A stretch of 64,000 nt of DNA from Candidozyma auris (Eukaryota > Ascomycota > Pichiomycetes > Serinales > Metschnikowiaceae). The position numbers and the translations under genes were made by a program. The notes under the pieces are model-generated. The model was given only the letters and a program-made list of their open reading frames with translations, made no database searches and was not told where the DNA came from. This document shows positions 43,753-52,208 of the stretch, piece after piece. Positions within the stretch are counted from its first letter, which is position 1. Each line of letters opens with the position of its first letter. The DNA is taken from positions 2,046,001 to 2,110,000 of the forward strand of contig NC_072813.1 in assembly GCF_003013715.1 (NCBI RefSeq), given 5' to 3'.

Positions 43753-44188
43753 AACCAACAAATTAATAGAGGCAATCTACAGATCATATTATCTAAAGTA
43801 AATTACGCTATCAGTATAATACGCAATCTTGATTTTGTGCGGTTTCATGCAGCCCAAGCATACTTTTCAAACATGTGATAGGGACCACCCAACACCTAAA
43901 TAGTAGAGCTTTTTCTAAAGACCAGCCCGTGCCTGTTTCTCGCTTCATGATTCGCGAGAAAGAGTCAGAATCCATTGTTGTCTGTTCTTACATCTCTATC
44001 TTTTGTTTTCATGAGCCGCTCTCTCCTAGTCAACGAAGCAATTTATCTATCGAGAGACATATGCGCATTAACTTCATGTCTCCAAGAGGAAAAAAGCCTG
44101 CTGTGGGGTCGTGAATGTTGGGTTCACAGAAAATCGTACTTAAAGGTCTTAGGAGCGCAACAATTATTGGTAAACCACTCGTTCAGCG
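43753..44188. other. Intergenic, BTN1 to acyltransferase gene
   Basis: A 436-base interval on the co-directional side. Overlapping short frames are present, none convincing. It probably contains the promoter of the acyltransferase gene. Confidence 0.45.
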
Positions 44189-46555
44189 ATGGCAGATACA
44201 ATTGCAAATTCAGACTTTGATGTCAATATTTTAGACAATGCGTTGACGGAACCCAATGTTGAGCTTACTTTTCCCTTACCAACGGATAAGGAGACGGTTT
44301 TGGATTTAGAGACGAATGAGAAGGTAAGCAATAGTTTTAGTCTTTTGGGAAACTTTATTAAGTTCTTCAGCTCCATAAAGTATGACGACATTTATTCGAA
44401 TGGTGAGTTCAAATATTCAGTCAGTAAGATTGGCGGAAAATTCAATCGCATGTCGAAAGAGTTTATGGCAGAAAGATTACAGAAGACGGACGAGAAGTTG
44501 GATGAATTGGTGTATAAACTAGTGGATCTGGAATTAAGGATGAACCTTATTAAGGCAAAAGATTTTCTGAAGAGATACACGGAAGTGAAGAACTTCATGA
44601 TTAAATACTACTCCGCCGAAAATGAAAAGAATCTTCCCCAATTTGGTTCACCTACATTTTTAAAAGTCTGTTACATCACGGTTATAAAAACTGTTCGCAA
44701 GATGTTCCCTCAAGGCGTATGGGTCAATAGGGAACAAATGAGCTCACTCTACAAGAGATATTTGGAGAATCCGATGTCCATTATTCTCCTCCCGAACCAT
44801 CAGTCTCATATCGACTACGTCATGTTACATTTGATTTTAATTAGATTCCAGATGTCCATCCCCACAGTTATCGCGGGTGAAAATTTGAATGTGGCAATAT
44901 TTGGAAGAATAATGAAAGGATTAGGCGGAATTTTCATCAAAAGGTCATTCAACAACGAGTTGTATACCGAGAGGAACCTTACGAATTATGTTGAATATGT
45001 CCTCATGAACAAAATCCACTTCGAAGTGTTTATTGAGGGGACGCGTTCCAGAGACGGCAAGTTGCTTCTTCCAAAATACGGTATTCTCAAGACTCTTGTG
45101 TCAATTTATTTGAAACAGCGTCGTCAAGAGGGTAACAGAAATTTCGACATGTTGATGCAGCCAATTTCAATCACTTATGAGCGAATCTATGAGGCTGACG
45201 GCTATCTTGATGAACTAATTGGCAGCGACAAAAAACAAGAAAGTTTCGTGAATATTTTGTCAAATGGAATCTCAAATCTTGTGTATGGGGTTGACAGAGA
45301 CGACTCGAAGAAGGAAGTCACGAAGGACGGCTTCGTCACCAATGTCAATCGCACGTTGCATGGGAAGATCTTCGTTAAATTAGCTGACTGCTTCACTTTA
45401 TCCTCTTATGTTGAAGATCCAAAAAACAGGGTTGATTATGAAGCTGAGGACGACGCCTCAGTGTCTGAGCAGGACATCAACTTAAAAAAACTTGGCTTCA
45501 AAATCTTACACGCTATAAACAATGCCTCCTATTTACCTGAGTGTGCAATTGTTGGCATGGTTATACAAACTTATCATTATATGTCGGGAAAAGCAGAGTT
45601 TAATGCGGCGGATTTGTTGCCAATGCTTGACTTCCTAATAAATGTCTATCAGGAGGAAAATTTGAGCCCAACAAATTCAAAGATTTTAAAAGCTATCCAG
45701 GAATTAACACCTGATCAAAAGATCGAGTTAATCAAAATGCAGATTATTTCTTTCTTCAAATTCACTCGAATCAATCCTGAAACAAATGTCGTGAGAGTTG
45801 ATAATTCGTTTGAACTTCTTTACTACAAGAACCTTACCATCCATTTATTGATTCATAAGTGTTTGGTATCACTTATCTTGTTGAAAACCCTGGATCGAAT
45901 GCAAATCAACAAGCTATTTTATATTTTCACTGGGTTTTTAAAAAACGAGTTTTTGTTTGATTACAACTACAATCCGCGGCATAATTTGTCTTATATCTTG
46001 GAGAGGTATCAAGAGTTGGGTGTCATCTCGGATTCATTCGAGGTGAAGAACAAATACTTTCACAACGTGCTTGCAACCATCATTTTGCCCTTCATCGAAT
46101 CATTTATGATTTGTGTCGATGAGTTGAATAGCACCGTGGTGAAATTTTATGCAAATTCACAAAATAAAATTACTGAACAACAACTCATCAGTGACAACTT
46201 GATGCTGAAGGACTACCCGACCACCAAATCACTCTTGAAGATCATTCAAAAGGAGAATATGAAGATGTTTGAGAAGGGTAACCTGCATTTCCATATTGAG
46301 ACCTATAACAAGCAATATTTGCTCTCATTCTTGTTTTACTTAAACAATTTGAAGTTGATTAAAATATTCAAAAACAAGTCGAAAACGAAAGCATATGTCA
46401 TCATTAGAAATCTGCGTGACTTGAAGTTTATCTTAAATTTCTTGCAAAGGTTTATCATGAAAAGTGAGGTAGATAACATTTCCTTAAACTACATGATTGA
46501 CATCGTGGATAAAAACTTCGAGAGGGACGCCAATGAGTACAGGGCCAAGTTGTGA
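44189..46555 (+). CDS. Glycerol-3-phosphate/DHAP acyltransferase, PlsB-GNPAT type
   Basis: A 788-residue acyltransferase with the four PlsC-superfamily blocks in order. Block I is NHQSHID (residues 203-209, catalytic His and Asp). Block II is GLGGIFIKRSF. Block III is FIEGTRSRDGK (about 281-291). Block IV is MQPISITYERIY. The wording (NHQSHIDYVML, EGTRSRDGKLLLPKYGIL) is that of the PlsB/GPAM/GNPAT branch, not the Sct1/Gpt2 enzymes that supply G3P/DHAP acylation in S. cerevisiae. The C-terminal 400 residues are Leu/Asn/Lys-rich and helical. My hand scan found seven in-frame CTG codons, against three in the chitin synthase. No peroxisomal PTS1 is obvious (the end is YRAKL; AKL is a permitted SKL variant, so peroxisomal import is possible). 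Confidence 0.85.
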   Translation: MADTIANSDFDVNILDNALTEPNVELTFPLPTDKETVLDLETNEKVSNSFSLLGNFIKFFSSIKYDDIYSNGEFKYSVSKIGGKFNRMSKEFMAERLQKTDEKLDELVYKLVDLELRMNLIKAKDFLKRYTEVKNFMIKYYSAENEKNLPQFGSPTFLKVCYITVIKTVRKMFPQGVWVNREQMSSLYKRYLENPMSIILLPNHQSHIDYVMLHLILIRFQMSIPTVIAGENLNVAIFGRIMKGLGGIFIKRSFNNELYTERNLTNYVEYVLMNKIHFEVFIEGTRSRDGKLLLPKYGILKTLVSIYLKQRRQEGNRNFDMLMQPISITYERIYEADGYLDELIGSDKKQESFVNILSNGISNLVYGVDRDDSKKEVTKDGFVTNVNRTLHGKIFVKLADCFTLSSYVEDPKNRVDYEAEDDASVSEQDINLKKLGFKILHAINNASYLPECAIVGMVIQTYHYMSGKAEFNAADLLPMLDFLINVYQEENLSPTNSKILKAIQELTPDQKIELIKMQIISFFKFTRINPETNVVRVDNSFELLYYKNLTIHLLIHKCLVSLILLKTLDRMQINKLFYIFTGFLKNEFLFDYNYNPRHNLSYILERYQELGVISDSFEVKNKYFHNVLATIILPFIESFMICVDELNSTVVKFYANSQNKITEQQLISDNLMLKDYPTTKSLLKIIQKENMKMFEKGNLHFHIETYNKQYLLSFLFYLNNLKLIKIFKNKSKTKAYVIIRNLRDLKFILNFLQRFIMKSEVDNISLNYMIDIVDKNFERDANEYRAKL

Positions 46556-47127
46556 TTTCAGAGTCTAAAAATCATGCCTCGAAGCCATTACATAGAACAA
46601 TTAGTGTTGAGAAGTCACAATTTCGTAGTTTGCAAAAATTTTAAGCTGCTTCAGCTACCCATGTACCTGGTCCATTTATTCATGCATACAATTTGATATT
46701 GCCATTCTCTCCTATTCATACATCCATGCACCATTCTTTCGCTATCTCGTGACGAAAGAAGGACTCAGCCACAAATAATCAAAAATCGGTTTATAGTAGA
46801 CTCGAAGAATCGTTAAACTTTTGTCCTTCTCCAAACTGTGAACCAGTCTTTCGAAGAGTGTTCTTCTTTTTATCAACGCGTAGATTGGCGTTCGAGTTCG
46901 TGCCTCCGATGTGCTATCATTTGAGTGTCTAATTGCCTCGTCCTTCTCCTATCGCCCTTTAGTTGTGCGACCCATGCTGGGAGGAAGCGCGGACCAAACA
47001 CATCACCTTCTTCTTCCTTCAAAAGTCTTAAAGGGTTGTCGATTCTTTTTTGCTAAGAAGCGTATCAGATAACAGATAGTTATCGCCCTCGTCACTAGTC
47101 TAAGGTACTTCACCCCCTCAAGTATCA
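46556..47127. other. Intergenic, SUR1 promoter
   Basis: A 572-base interval upstream of SUR1. No coding frame or RNA gene is seen. Confidence 0.45.
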
Positions 47128-48144
47128 ATGAGGAAAGAGTTAAAGTTCATCTTGTGGGGCCATGCTGCCTTAATAGCATTTTTGGTTTATTGCAGCTATG
47201 ATTTGATTAGTTTGCTTTTTGATGATTCTTTTCAAGATGATCTACTAGATGTTGAGCTCAATCCCGCTGATGGAAGAATTGATAAACCGAACGTCATACC
47301 CAAAATTATACATCAAACATACAAGGACGAGCATATTCCGAAGCTATGGCAGCCCGGGCAAGAAGCTTGTGTGGAGCTACATCCTGATTACCAATACATA
47401 TTATGGACTGACAATTCTGCTAGAGAGTTCATCGCAGAGGAGTACCCTTGGTTTCTCGAGACCTGGGATTCTTATCCATATCCTATTCAACGTGCAGATG
47501 CTATTCGCTACTTCGCTTTAGCGCATTATGGCGGCATCTACATCGATTTGGACGATGGTTGCGTCCGCCGTTTAGACCCTTTGTTGACGGTTCCAGCATT
47601 TGTGAGACAGACTGTACCAACAGGCATCTCAAATGATGTGATGGGCGCAGTACCAAAGCACCCTTTTTTCATCAAGGTGCTAGACAATCTCAAGAAGTAT
47701 AAGAGAAACTGGCTTGTTCCTTATATCACGATAATGTTTTCCACTGGCCCTTTATTTCTCTCTGTCATGCTACAGCAGTACAAACGTTATGGTGTTCCGG
47801 AGGCCGCCAAGGTTAGAATTTTGCTTCCGCGAGACTATAAGACCCACGAATTTTCCTTCTTTGCGATATCACCTGGATCTCTGTGGCATCTTGATGATGC
47901 TAAATTTGTGAAGTCGTTAGCTAATCACATCGGGTTGGCTGTATTTGGAGGGTTTATCATCGCAAGTCTCTTCTTGTTACTAGAATGGTATTTCTACCAA
48001 TGGTGTGTTCACACAAATTTTACCAAAAGTCTTGAACGATTGCAAGCTAAAGTAAGATGGAGAAGAATTGTTAAAAGAAGATCAAGGAAGGACTCAAACC
48101 TCCCTGCGCAAGTTAATATAAGCAAGGAGCAAAATATAGTTTAA
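47128..48144 (+). CDS. SUR1: Mannosylinositol phosphorylceramide synthase catalytic subunit
   Basis: A Golgi GT32 mannosyltransferase that makes MIPC from IPC and GDP-mannose, together with Csg2. The 338-residue type II protein has an N-terminal anchor (about 8-30). IPKIIHQTYKDEHIPKLW and YILWTDNSAREF follow, then RADAIRYFALAHYGGIYIDL with the DxD motif DLDDGC. GPLFLSVMLQQYKRYG comes next, then a C-terminal membrane segment (about 275-295). S. cerevisiae has two interchangeable paralogues, Sur1 and Csh1; the symbol could equally be CSH1. Confidence 0.92.
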   Translation: MRKELKFILWGHAALIAFLVYCSYDLISLLFDDSFQDDLLDVELNPADGRIDKPNVIPKIIHQTYKDEHIPKLWQPGQEACVELHPDYQYILWTDNSAREFIAEEYPWFLETWDSYPYPIQRADAIRYFALAHYGGIYIDLDDGCVRRLDPLLTVPAFVRQTVPTGISNDVMGAVPKHPFFIKVLDNLKKYKRNWLVPYITIMFSTGPLFLSVMLQQYKRYGVPEAAKVRILLPRDYKTHEFSFFAISPGSLWHLDDAKFVKSLANHIGLAVFGGFIIASLFLLLEWYFYQWCVHTNFTKSLERLQAKVRWRRIVKRRSRKDSNLPAQVNISKEQNIV

Positions 48145-48253
48145 GCTAGCATGCTAATCACTCTTTTGGAACCAAAATGAGCTTGTTTAGATACAATTTA
48201 CGATTTATATTTGATATGCTGTGAAGCAATTCACTACCCTAGGCCGTAAATGC

Positions 48254-49192
48254 TTACAGATCGTTCTTTGTTCTTTTGGCGATGGAATCGTAAACAGACA
48301 AACCGGAGGCAACAAAGCCGCTTACATCGCTCATGCTCGAAGGAATCACCACTGTATTAGTGGTCTTCGCAATATTACCAAATTCCTTGATATACTCTTG
48401 AGCAATTTGAAGATTAACAGCATTTTCTCCTGAGTGTTCCGCAATCGTCTTAGCAATACGTTCAATGCTTACTGCAGTTGATTCGGCCTTCAAAATAGCA
48501 GCCTGTTTTTCTCCTTCAGCTATATTTATTTTCGATTGCCTTACTCCCTCTGACTCCAAAATGTCCGCACGCTTCGATCTGTCGGCACTAACTTGCCTAT
48601 GCATGGCATCGACAACATTTTGTGGAGGATGAATATCCCTTATTTCATATCGCAAACACTCAACTCCCCAATGATCTTTAGCGGCTTCGTTTATTATCTG
48701 ATTGATATTGGTGTTTAGTTTTTGCCTTTCTTTCAAAACCGCGTCAAGACTCATGGAGCCGATTTCTGACCTCATCGTGGTTTGAGCGAGCTGACTTATA
48801 GCAAACTTGAAGTCCTCAACGCCATATGACGCTTTATAAGGGTCGTGAACCTTGATATACAAGATTCCGTCAAGTTCAAGAGAGACATTATCCGCTGTGA
48901 TGGCATTTTGGGATGGGATCTCAATGGCAGTCTCCTTTAAAGAATGTACATAAGAGATCCTGTCTAAGAATGGTAAAAGAAGTGCAATACCAGGCTGCAA
49001 TACTTTCAGAAATTTTCCCATACGTTCTACAACATAGGCAGTTTGTTGTGGAACAAATTTGATAATGGTATTGGCGGGCAATTTGGCTCGCTGAAAAAAG
49101 CTCAAGGCGGGATTTTGGTTCTTAAAGCCATTAGTTGACGAGTAAAGTCTAACTCGAGCAAGTAGATTTCGTTTGGCAGATAGAGGAAACAT
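48254..49192 (-). CDS. SLP2: Stomatin-like protein 2, mitochondrial (SPFH/prohibitin family)
   Basis: A 312-residue SPFH-domain protein of the SLP-2/STOML2 group, which organises inner-membrane cardiolipin domains and binds prohibitins in animals. A basic presequence (MFPLSAKRNLLARVRLYSST) suggests mitochondrial import. Core blocks are VPQQTAYVVERMGKF, PFLDRISYVHSLKE, DPYKASYGVEDFKFAISQLA, QTTMRSEIG, CLRYEIRDIHPP and ESEGVRQSKINIAEGEKQAA. S. cerevisiae lacks this gene; C. albicans has it. CTG at 49007-49009 is at a position that is commonly His or Ser. Convergent with SUR1, 109 bases apart. Confidence 0.93.
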   Translation of the reverse strand: MFPLSAKRNLLARVRLYSSTNGFKNQNPALSFFQRAKLPANTIIKFVPQQTAYVVERMGKFLKVLQPGIALLLPFLDRISYVHSLKETAIEIPSQNAITADNVSLELDGILYIKVHDPYKASYGVEDFKFAISQLAQTTMRSEIGSMSLDAVLKERQKLNTNINQIINEAAKDHWGVECLRYEIRDIHPPQNVVDAMHRQVSADRSKRADILESEGVRQSKINIAEGEKQAAILKAESTAVSIERIAKTIAEHSGENAVNLQIAQEYIKEFGNIAKTTNTVVIPSSMSDVSGFVASGLSVYDSIAKRTKNDL

Positions 49193-50132
49193 AGCTTTAC
49201 ACTAGAATTTGTTCGAAGGATTTGTGCTCTCTGAAATGGCGCTTAAATGCAGGTCAATGATTAGTCGTTCATCAGGTTTGTGACTATAAGTCACCAAGGC
49301 AAACGATACTCAATCAGGTCAGACAAGCCTGAGGGCTCGAATCAAGAGAATAATAAGCTTTTTAGAAGTATCTAGATCTTCGTTACCCCAACACCTCTTT
49401 AATATGTGTGATCGCTACTTTCCCTATTTTTTCTGCCGTGTGAGGAATACTTACTCGTAATCATTCTACTATAATTATGATTGATACTCATTATGGATCC
49501 AAAACTCTCCCAAAACCTGAGTACTCCCTCACGACGCAAATCCACACATGTTTTTTATTTCACCATCGCCAAGTCGCGTGCGATGTTGCTTCTTCGGTAG
49601 ACATTCCAATAAAATTTTTGGCATGCTTCAGGCAGTGAATAGAAAATGGAAGCTTATACAAATTTGTAACTCAAGAACTTAGACTTTATTATCTGAATGA
49701 GAATACTGAGACAGGTATTTTAAACTGATCTATTTTGTGGTGAGATCACTGTGATTTCTTAGTTGGCAAGACTTTAAAACGTGAGCATGATCTAAGTCTA
49801 CTTCTGCAGTCTAAGCTTACAATCTCAGGCTGCGTGAGCATATCTGTCACACGTTATCAAGTACATTAGAGGATCATCCTCTTTTGAGTACGTGGTTGGT
49901 GAATGTATGAGTTTATTGTTTCGTGCACTCATGCTCTCCGTTGAGAAACGGTAGTGCACACAACCTTAAAATTGGTTTACCGACCATGGGAGGATGGCTT
50001 GTCAACCTAGCTATCCGTCTATAAATATGGAGCTTCCCTCCCAAAACATTCTGACCTTCTCTAGAGAGCAATTTCGTTTTTCTCACTTGAGATCACTTCC
50101 TGATCTTCTCTAACTTGTCCATAGATACATAT
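49193..50132. other. Divergent interval SLP2 / RRP45
   Basis: About 0.94 kb. It contains a 7-bp perfect inverted repeat (AGAGGAT-C-ATCCTCT, 49868-49882) and a strong TATA box (50020-50027). No coding frame is credible before 50133. Confidence 0.5.
50020..50027 (+). promoter_or_regulatory. TATA box
   Basis: TATAAATA in the context CCGTCTATAAATATGG, a consensus yeast TATA element. It lies 113 bases before the ATG of the small ORF at 50133 and 307 bases before the RRP45 ATG. Spacing favours the small ORF, or a long leader for RRP45. Confidence 0.6.
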
Positions 50133-50330
50133 ATGTCACCAGCTTACATAACCCCTGTTATCAAGTCATCATGCTTAGATGATCTACCTTCACCAAGTGA
50201 TACACTGGCGATGAGCTGCAATCCTCATCACGTGATACTTGTTATGTATAATCATGTGATCGCGACATTACAACACCCTCAACATTTCGCTCATCGATTT
50301 CTCTTCATCGAACAATTCTACCATATATGA
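50133..50330 (+). CDS. Possible small protein or uORF overlapping the RRP45 start
   Basis: An ATG-initiated frame of 65 codons placed at typical yeast distance from a consensus TATA box. The product begins MSPAYITPVIKSSCLDDLPS and has a hydrophobic, His-rich second half (HHVILVMYNHVIATLQHPQ). Its TGA overlaps the RRP45 ATG (ATGA at 50327-50330). Either it is a separate small gene with its own promoter, or it is a uORF that limits RRP45 translation. I recognise no family. The codon CTG is used once. Confidence 0.35.
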   Translation: MSPAYITPVIKSSCLDDLPSPSDTLAMSCNPHHVILVMYNHVIATLQHPQHFAHRFLFIEQFYHI

Positions 50331-51241
50331 AAGAATTTGACTTTAGTGCGAACAAACGAGGTTTTATAATTGAGGCAGTAAAAAGAGGATGTCGTCTAAA
50401 TGGCAGAGGATGTAACGTGATACGAACACCTGTAATCCACATATCGCCTGTCGAGCCGGGCTTCGTTGAACTTGAGTGGGGCAAGACAAAGTTGAGCGTC
50501 AGAGTAAGCGCTGAGGTCAGTAGACCATACGAAGATAGACCATTTGAAGGATTGTTTTCAATCAACTCTGAAACGAGCTCCATGGCATGTACATCATTTG
50601 AGAACGGAAAATTATCTGATGAAGAAGTTCTCGTTTCAAGACTCATCGAAAAGGCAGTGAGAAGATCCAATGCTCTTGACCTCGAGAGCCTCTGTATTAT
50701 AGCCGGAGAGAAAGTTTGGCATATTAGAGTTGATATAAATTTTCTTAATCATGACGGTGGACTAATCGATGCTTCCAGCTTGGGTGTTATGACTGCCTTG
50801 CACCACTTCAGAAAACCCGACATCTCAATTAGCGGAACTGAAGTCATCATACATAGTACGAAGACACATCGGCCAACTCCTTTGAGTATCTTGCATGTGC
50901 CTCTTTGCGTGACAATCTCGTTCTTCAACCCTCAAGGAGCGACAGAAAACATCAAAGGTTTATCAAACGACGAAATCTCTATTCTAGATGCCGACAAAGA
51001 GGAAGAGCTTGCTCGAGACGGGTCTCTCGTTGTTACTCTCAACAGTAATCGAGAAGTAATACAAATTTCTAAGCATGGTGGTATACCAATAGACGGCTAT
51101 AAACTTATGCAACTTGCCAAAGATAGTATCGAAATTGTGGAAACCCTCACCAGTCTCATGCGAAGTTGCTTGAATGCAAATTCAAAAGCTGCATTCGAGG
51201 CCGAGAAGCTTATGTTATTGGAGGTTGGAGCAAGTCGTTAA
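50327..51241 (+). CDS. RRP45: Exosome core subunit Rrp45 (RNase PH fold)
   Basis: A non-catalytic ring subunit of the nuclear and cytoplasmic exosome. The 304-residue protein matches yeast Rrp45 (305) throughout. Visible blocks are FIIEAVKRGCRLNGRG, RPYEDRPFEGLFSIN, EVLVSRLIEKAVRRSNALDL, DINFLNHDGGLIDASSLGVM, FRKPDISISG and LHVPLCVTISFFNPQ. It is the second exosome subunit in the window with RRP6. The stop abuts the RNH202 stop with no base between, so 3' UTRs must overlap antisense. Confidence 0.96.
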   Translation: MKEFDFSANKRGFIIEAVKRGCRLNGRGCNVIRTPVIHISPVEPGFVELEWGKTKLSVRVSAEVSRPYEDRPFEGLFSINSETSSMACTSFENGKLSDEEVLVSRLIEKAVRRSNALDLESLCIIAGEKVWHIRVDINFLNHDGGLIDASSLGVMTALHHFRKPDISISGTEVIIHSTKTHRPTPLSILHVPLCVTISFFNPQGATENIKGLSNDEISILDADKEEELARDGSLVVTLNSNREVIQISKHGGIPIDGYKLMQLAKDSIEIVETLTSLMRSCLNANSKAAFEAEKLMLLEVGASR

Positions 51242-52132
51242 TTAAGTTCTTCGGAAAAAAGAATCGAGAGCACCCTTTCCCGCTGCCACCTTCAACGACT
51301 TCGAGTTACCTTTCCTGGACCCAACTTTCTTCTTTTGGGAGCTCAGGTCAGTAGAAATCGGCTTTTCATTTGCATTTTGTACCTTTTCCATTTCAAGATA
51401 GGAGTTGAGTGCATCGAATGAATAGTTAGACGATTCAATGAATTCATCTTTGAACAGTGGCGTGAAATAAGATGCAATCACCATATCTATAGCATATTTG
51501 AGCAGCTGGGCATGTAAAATATCATTCGGGAGTGCCACATTAGAAGCGAGAGACCGCTTGATCAGTTGACTCAAACTTGAGCTTGGCGTTTTGATAATAA
51601 AGTCCTTGAGCTTTTCCACTCTACGAAACAATATTTTGTGAAGCTTGCTCTTCGAAAATCGGAAGTAGGTCTCATCACCCTCTCGAACCATCTCACAGAG
51701 TAGCTCAAGTGAGGAATCTAATGCTTTGCAAACATGGTCATTCCAATCAGAGATCACACCCAAATCGTCAAGGCTATCTCGTATGTCGTTCAGGCTCTGA
51801 TAACACGCAGAGAAGGATGAATGCTCGTAAAAAACTGCACCAAAATAATATATGATATCGAACTTCGTGGCGAGTATGAAATTAGCTCTCTGTAAGCAAT
51901 AACCTTTGCCTGTTGCATCCTCAAATAGGATTGATTTGACAGCTTCCGATGTTGACAATTGTGGGAGGGGAGCAAAATCAAAGGAGCTGTGTCCAACAAC
52001 TTCAAGCAATTCCAAAATTTGATCATCAGCAATCAACAAGGATCTATCTCTTCCACCGAATCGGACACCGATGATCTGAGCATCTCTGATGTCATGTGGC
52101 AAAAGAATTATCTTGCTATCTGAGGTTATCAT
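51242..52132 (-). CDS. RNH202: Ribonuclease H2 subunit B
   Basis: A scaffold subunit of RNase H2, which removes ribonucleotides from DNA. The 296-residue protein starts MITSDSKIILLPHD, like the yeast start with its ILLP strand. The RNASEH2B winged-helix block (YCLQRANFILATKFDIIYYF) comes next. It ends with KGALDSFFRRT, a PCNA-binding PIP-box-like tail that matches yeast KGAIDGFFKRK. The frame is open upstream to 52219 but only from a TTG. The gene ahead of it on this strand ends at 52209, 76 bases away. Confidence 0.93.
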   Translation of the reverse strand: MITSDSKIILLPHDIRDAQIIGVRFGGRDRSLLIADDQILELLEVVGHSSFDFAPLPQLSTSEAVKSILFEDATGKGYCLQRANFILATKFDIIYYFGAVFYEHSSFSACYQSLNDIRDSLDDLGVISDWNDHVCKALDSSLELLCEMVREGDETYFRFSKSKLHKILFRRVEKLKDFIIKTPSSSLSQLIKRSLASNVALPNDILHAQLLKYAIDMVIASYFTPLFKDEFIESSNYSFDALNSYLEMEKVQNANEKPISTDLSSQKKKVGSRKGNSKSLKVAAGKGALDSFFRRT

Positions 52133-52208
52133 GATGGAACGTGCCGTATTCTTGGAATCTAGATTGGCGACAAAAGCGCATCGCGAATACCGCGCGTCTC
52201 CCACTATT

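Noticed and set aside
46885..46915. GGCGTTCGAGTTCGTGCC resembling a T-arm
   Set aside because: The loop and B-box positions do not match the consensus and no cloverleaf can be drawn upstream.
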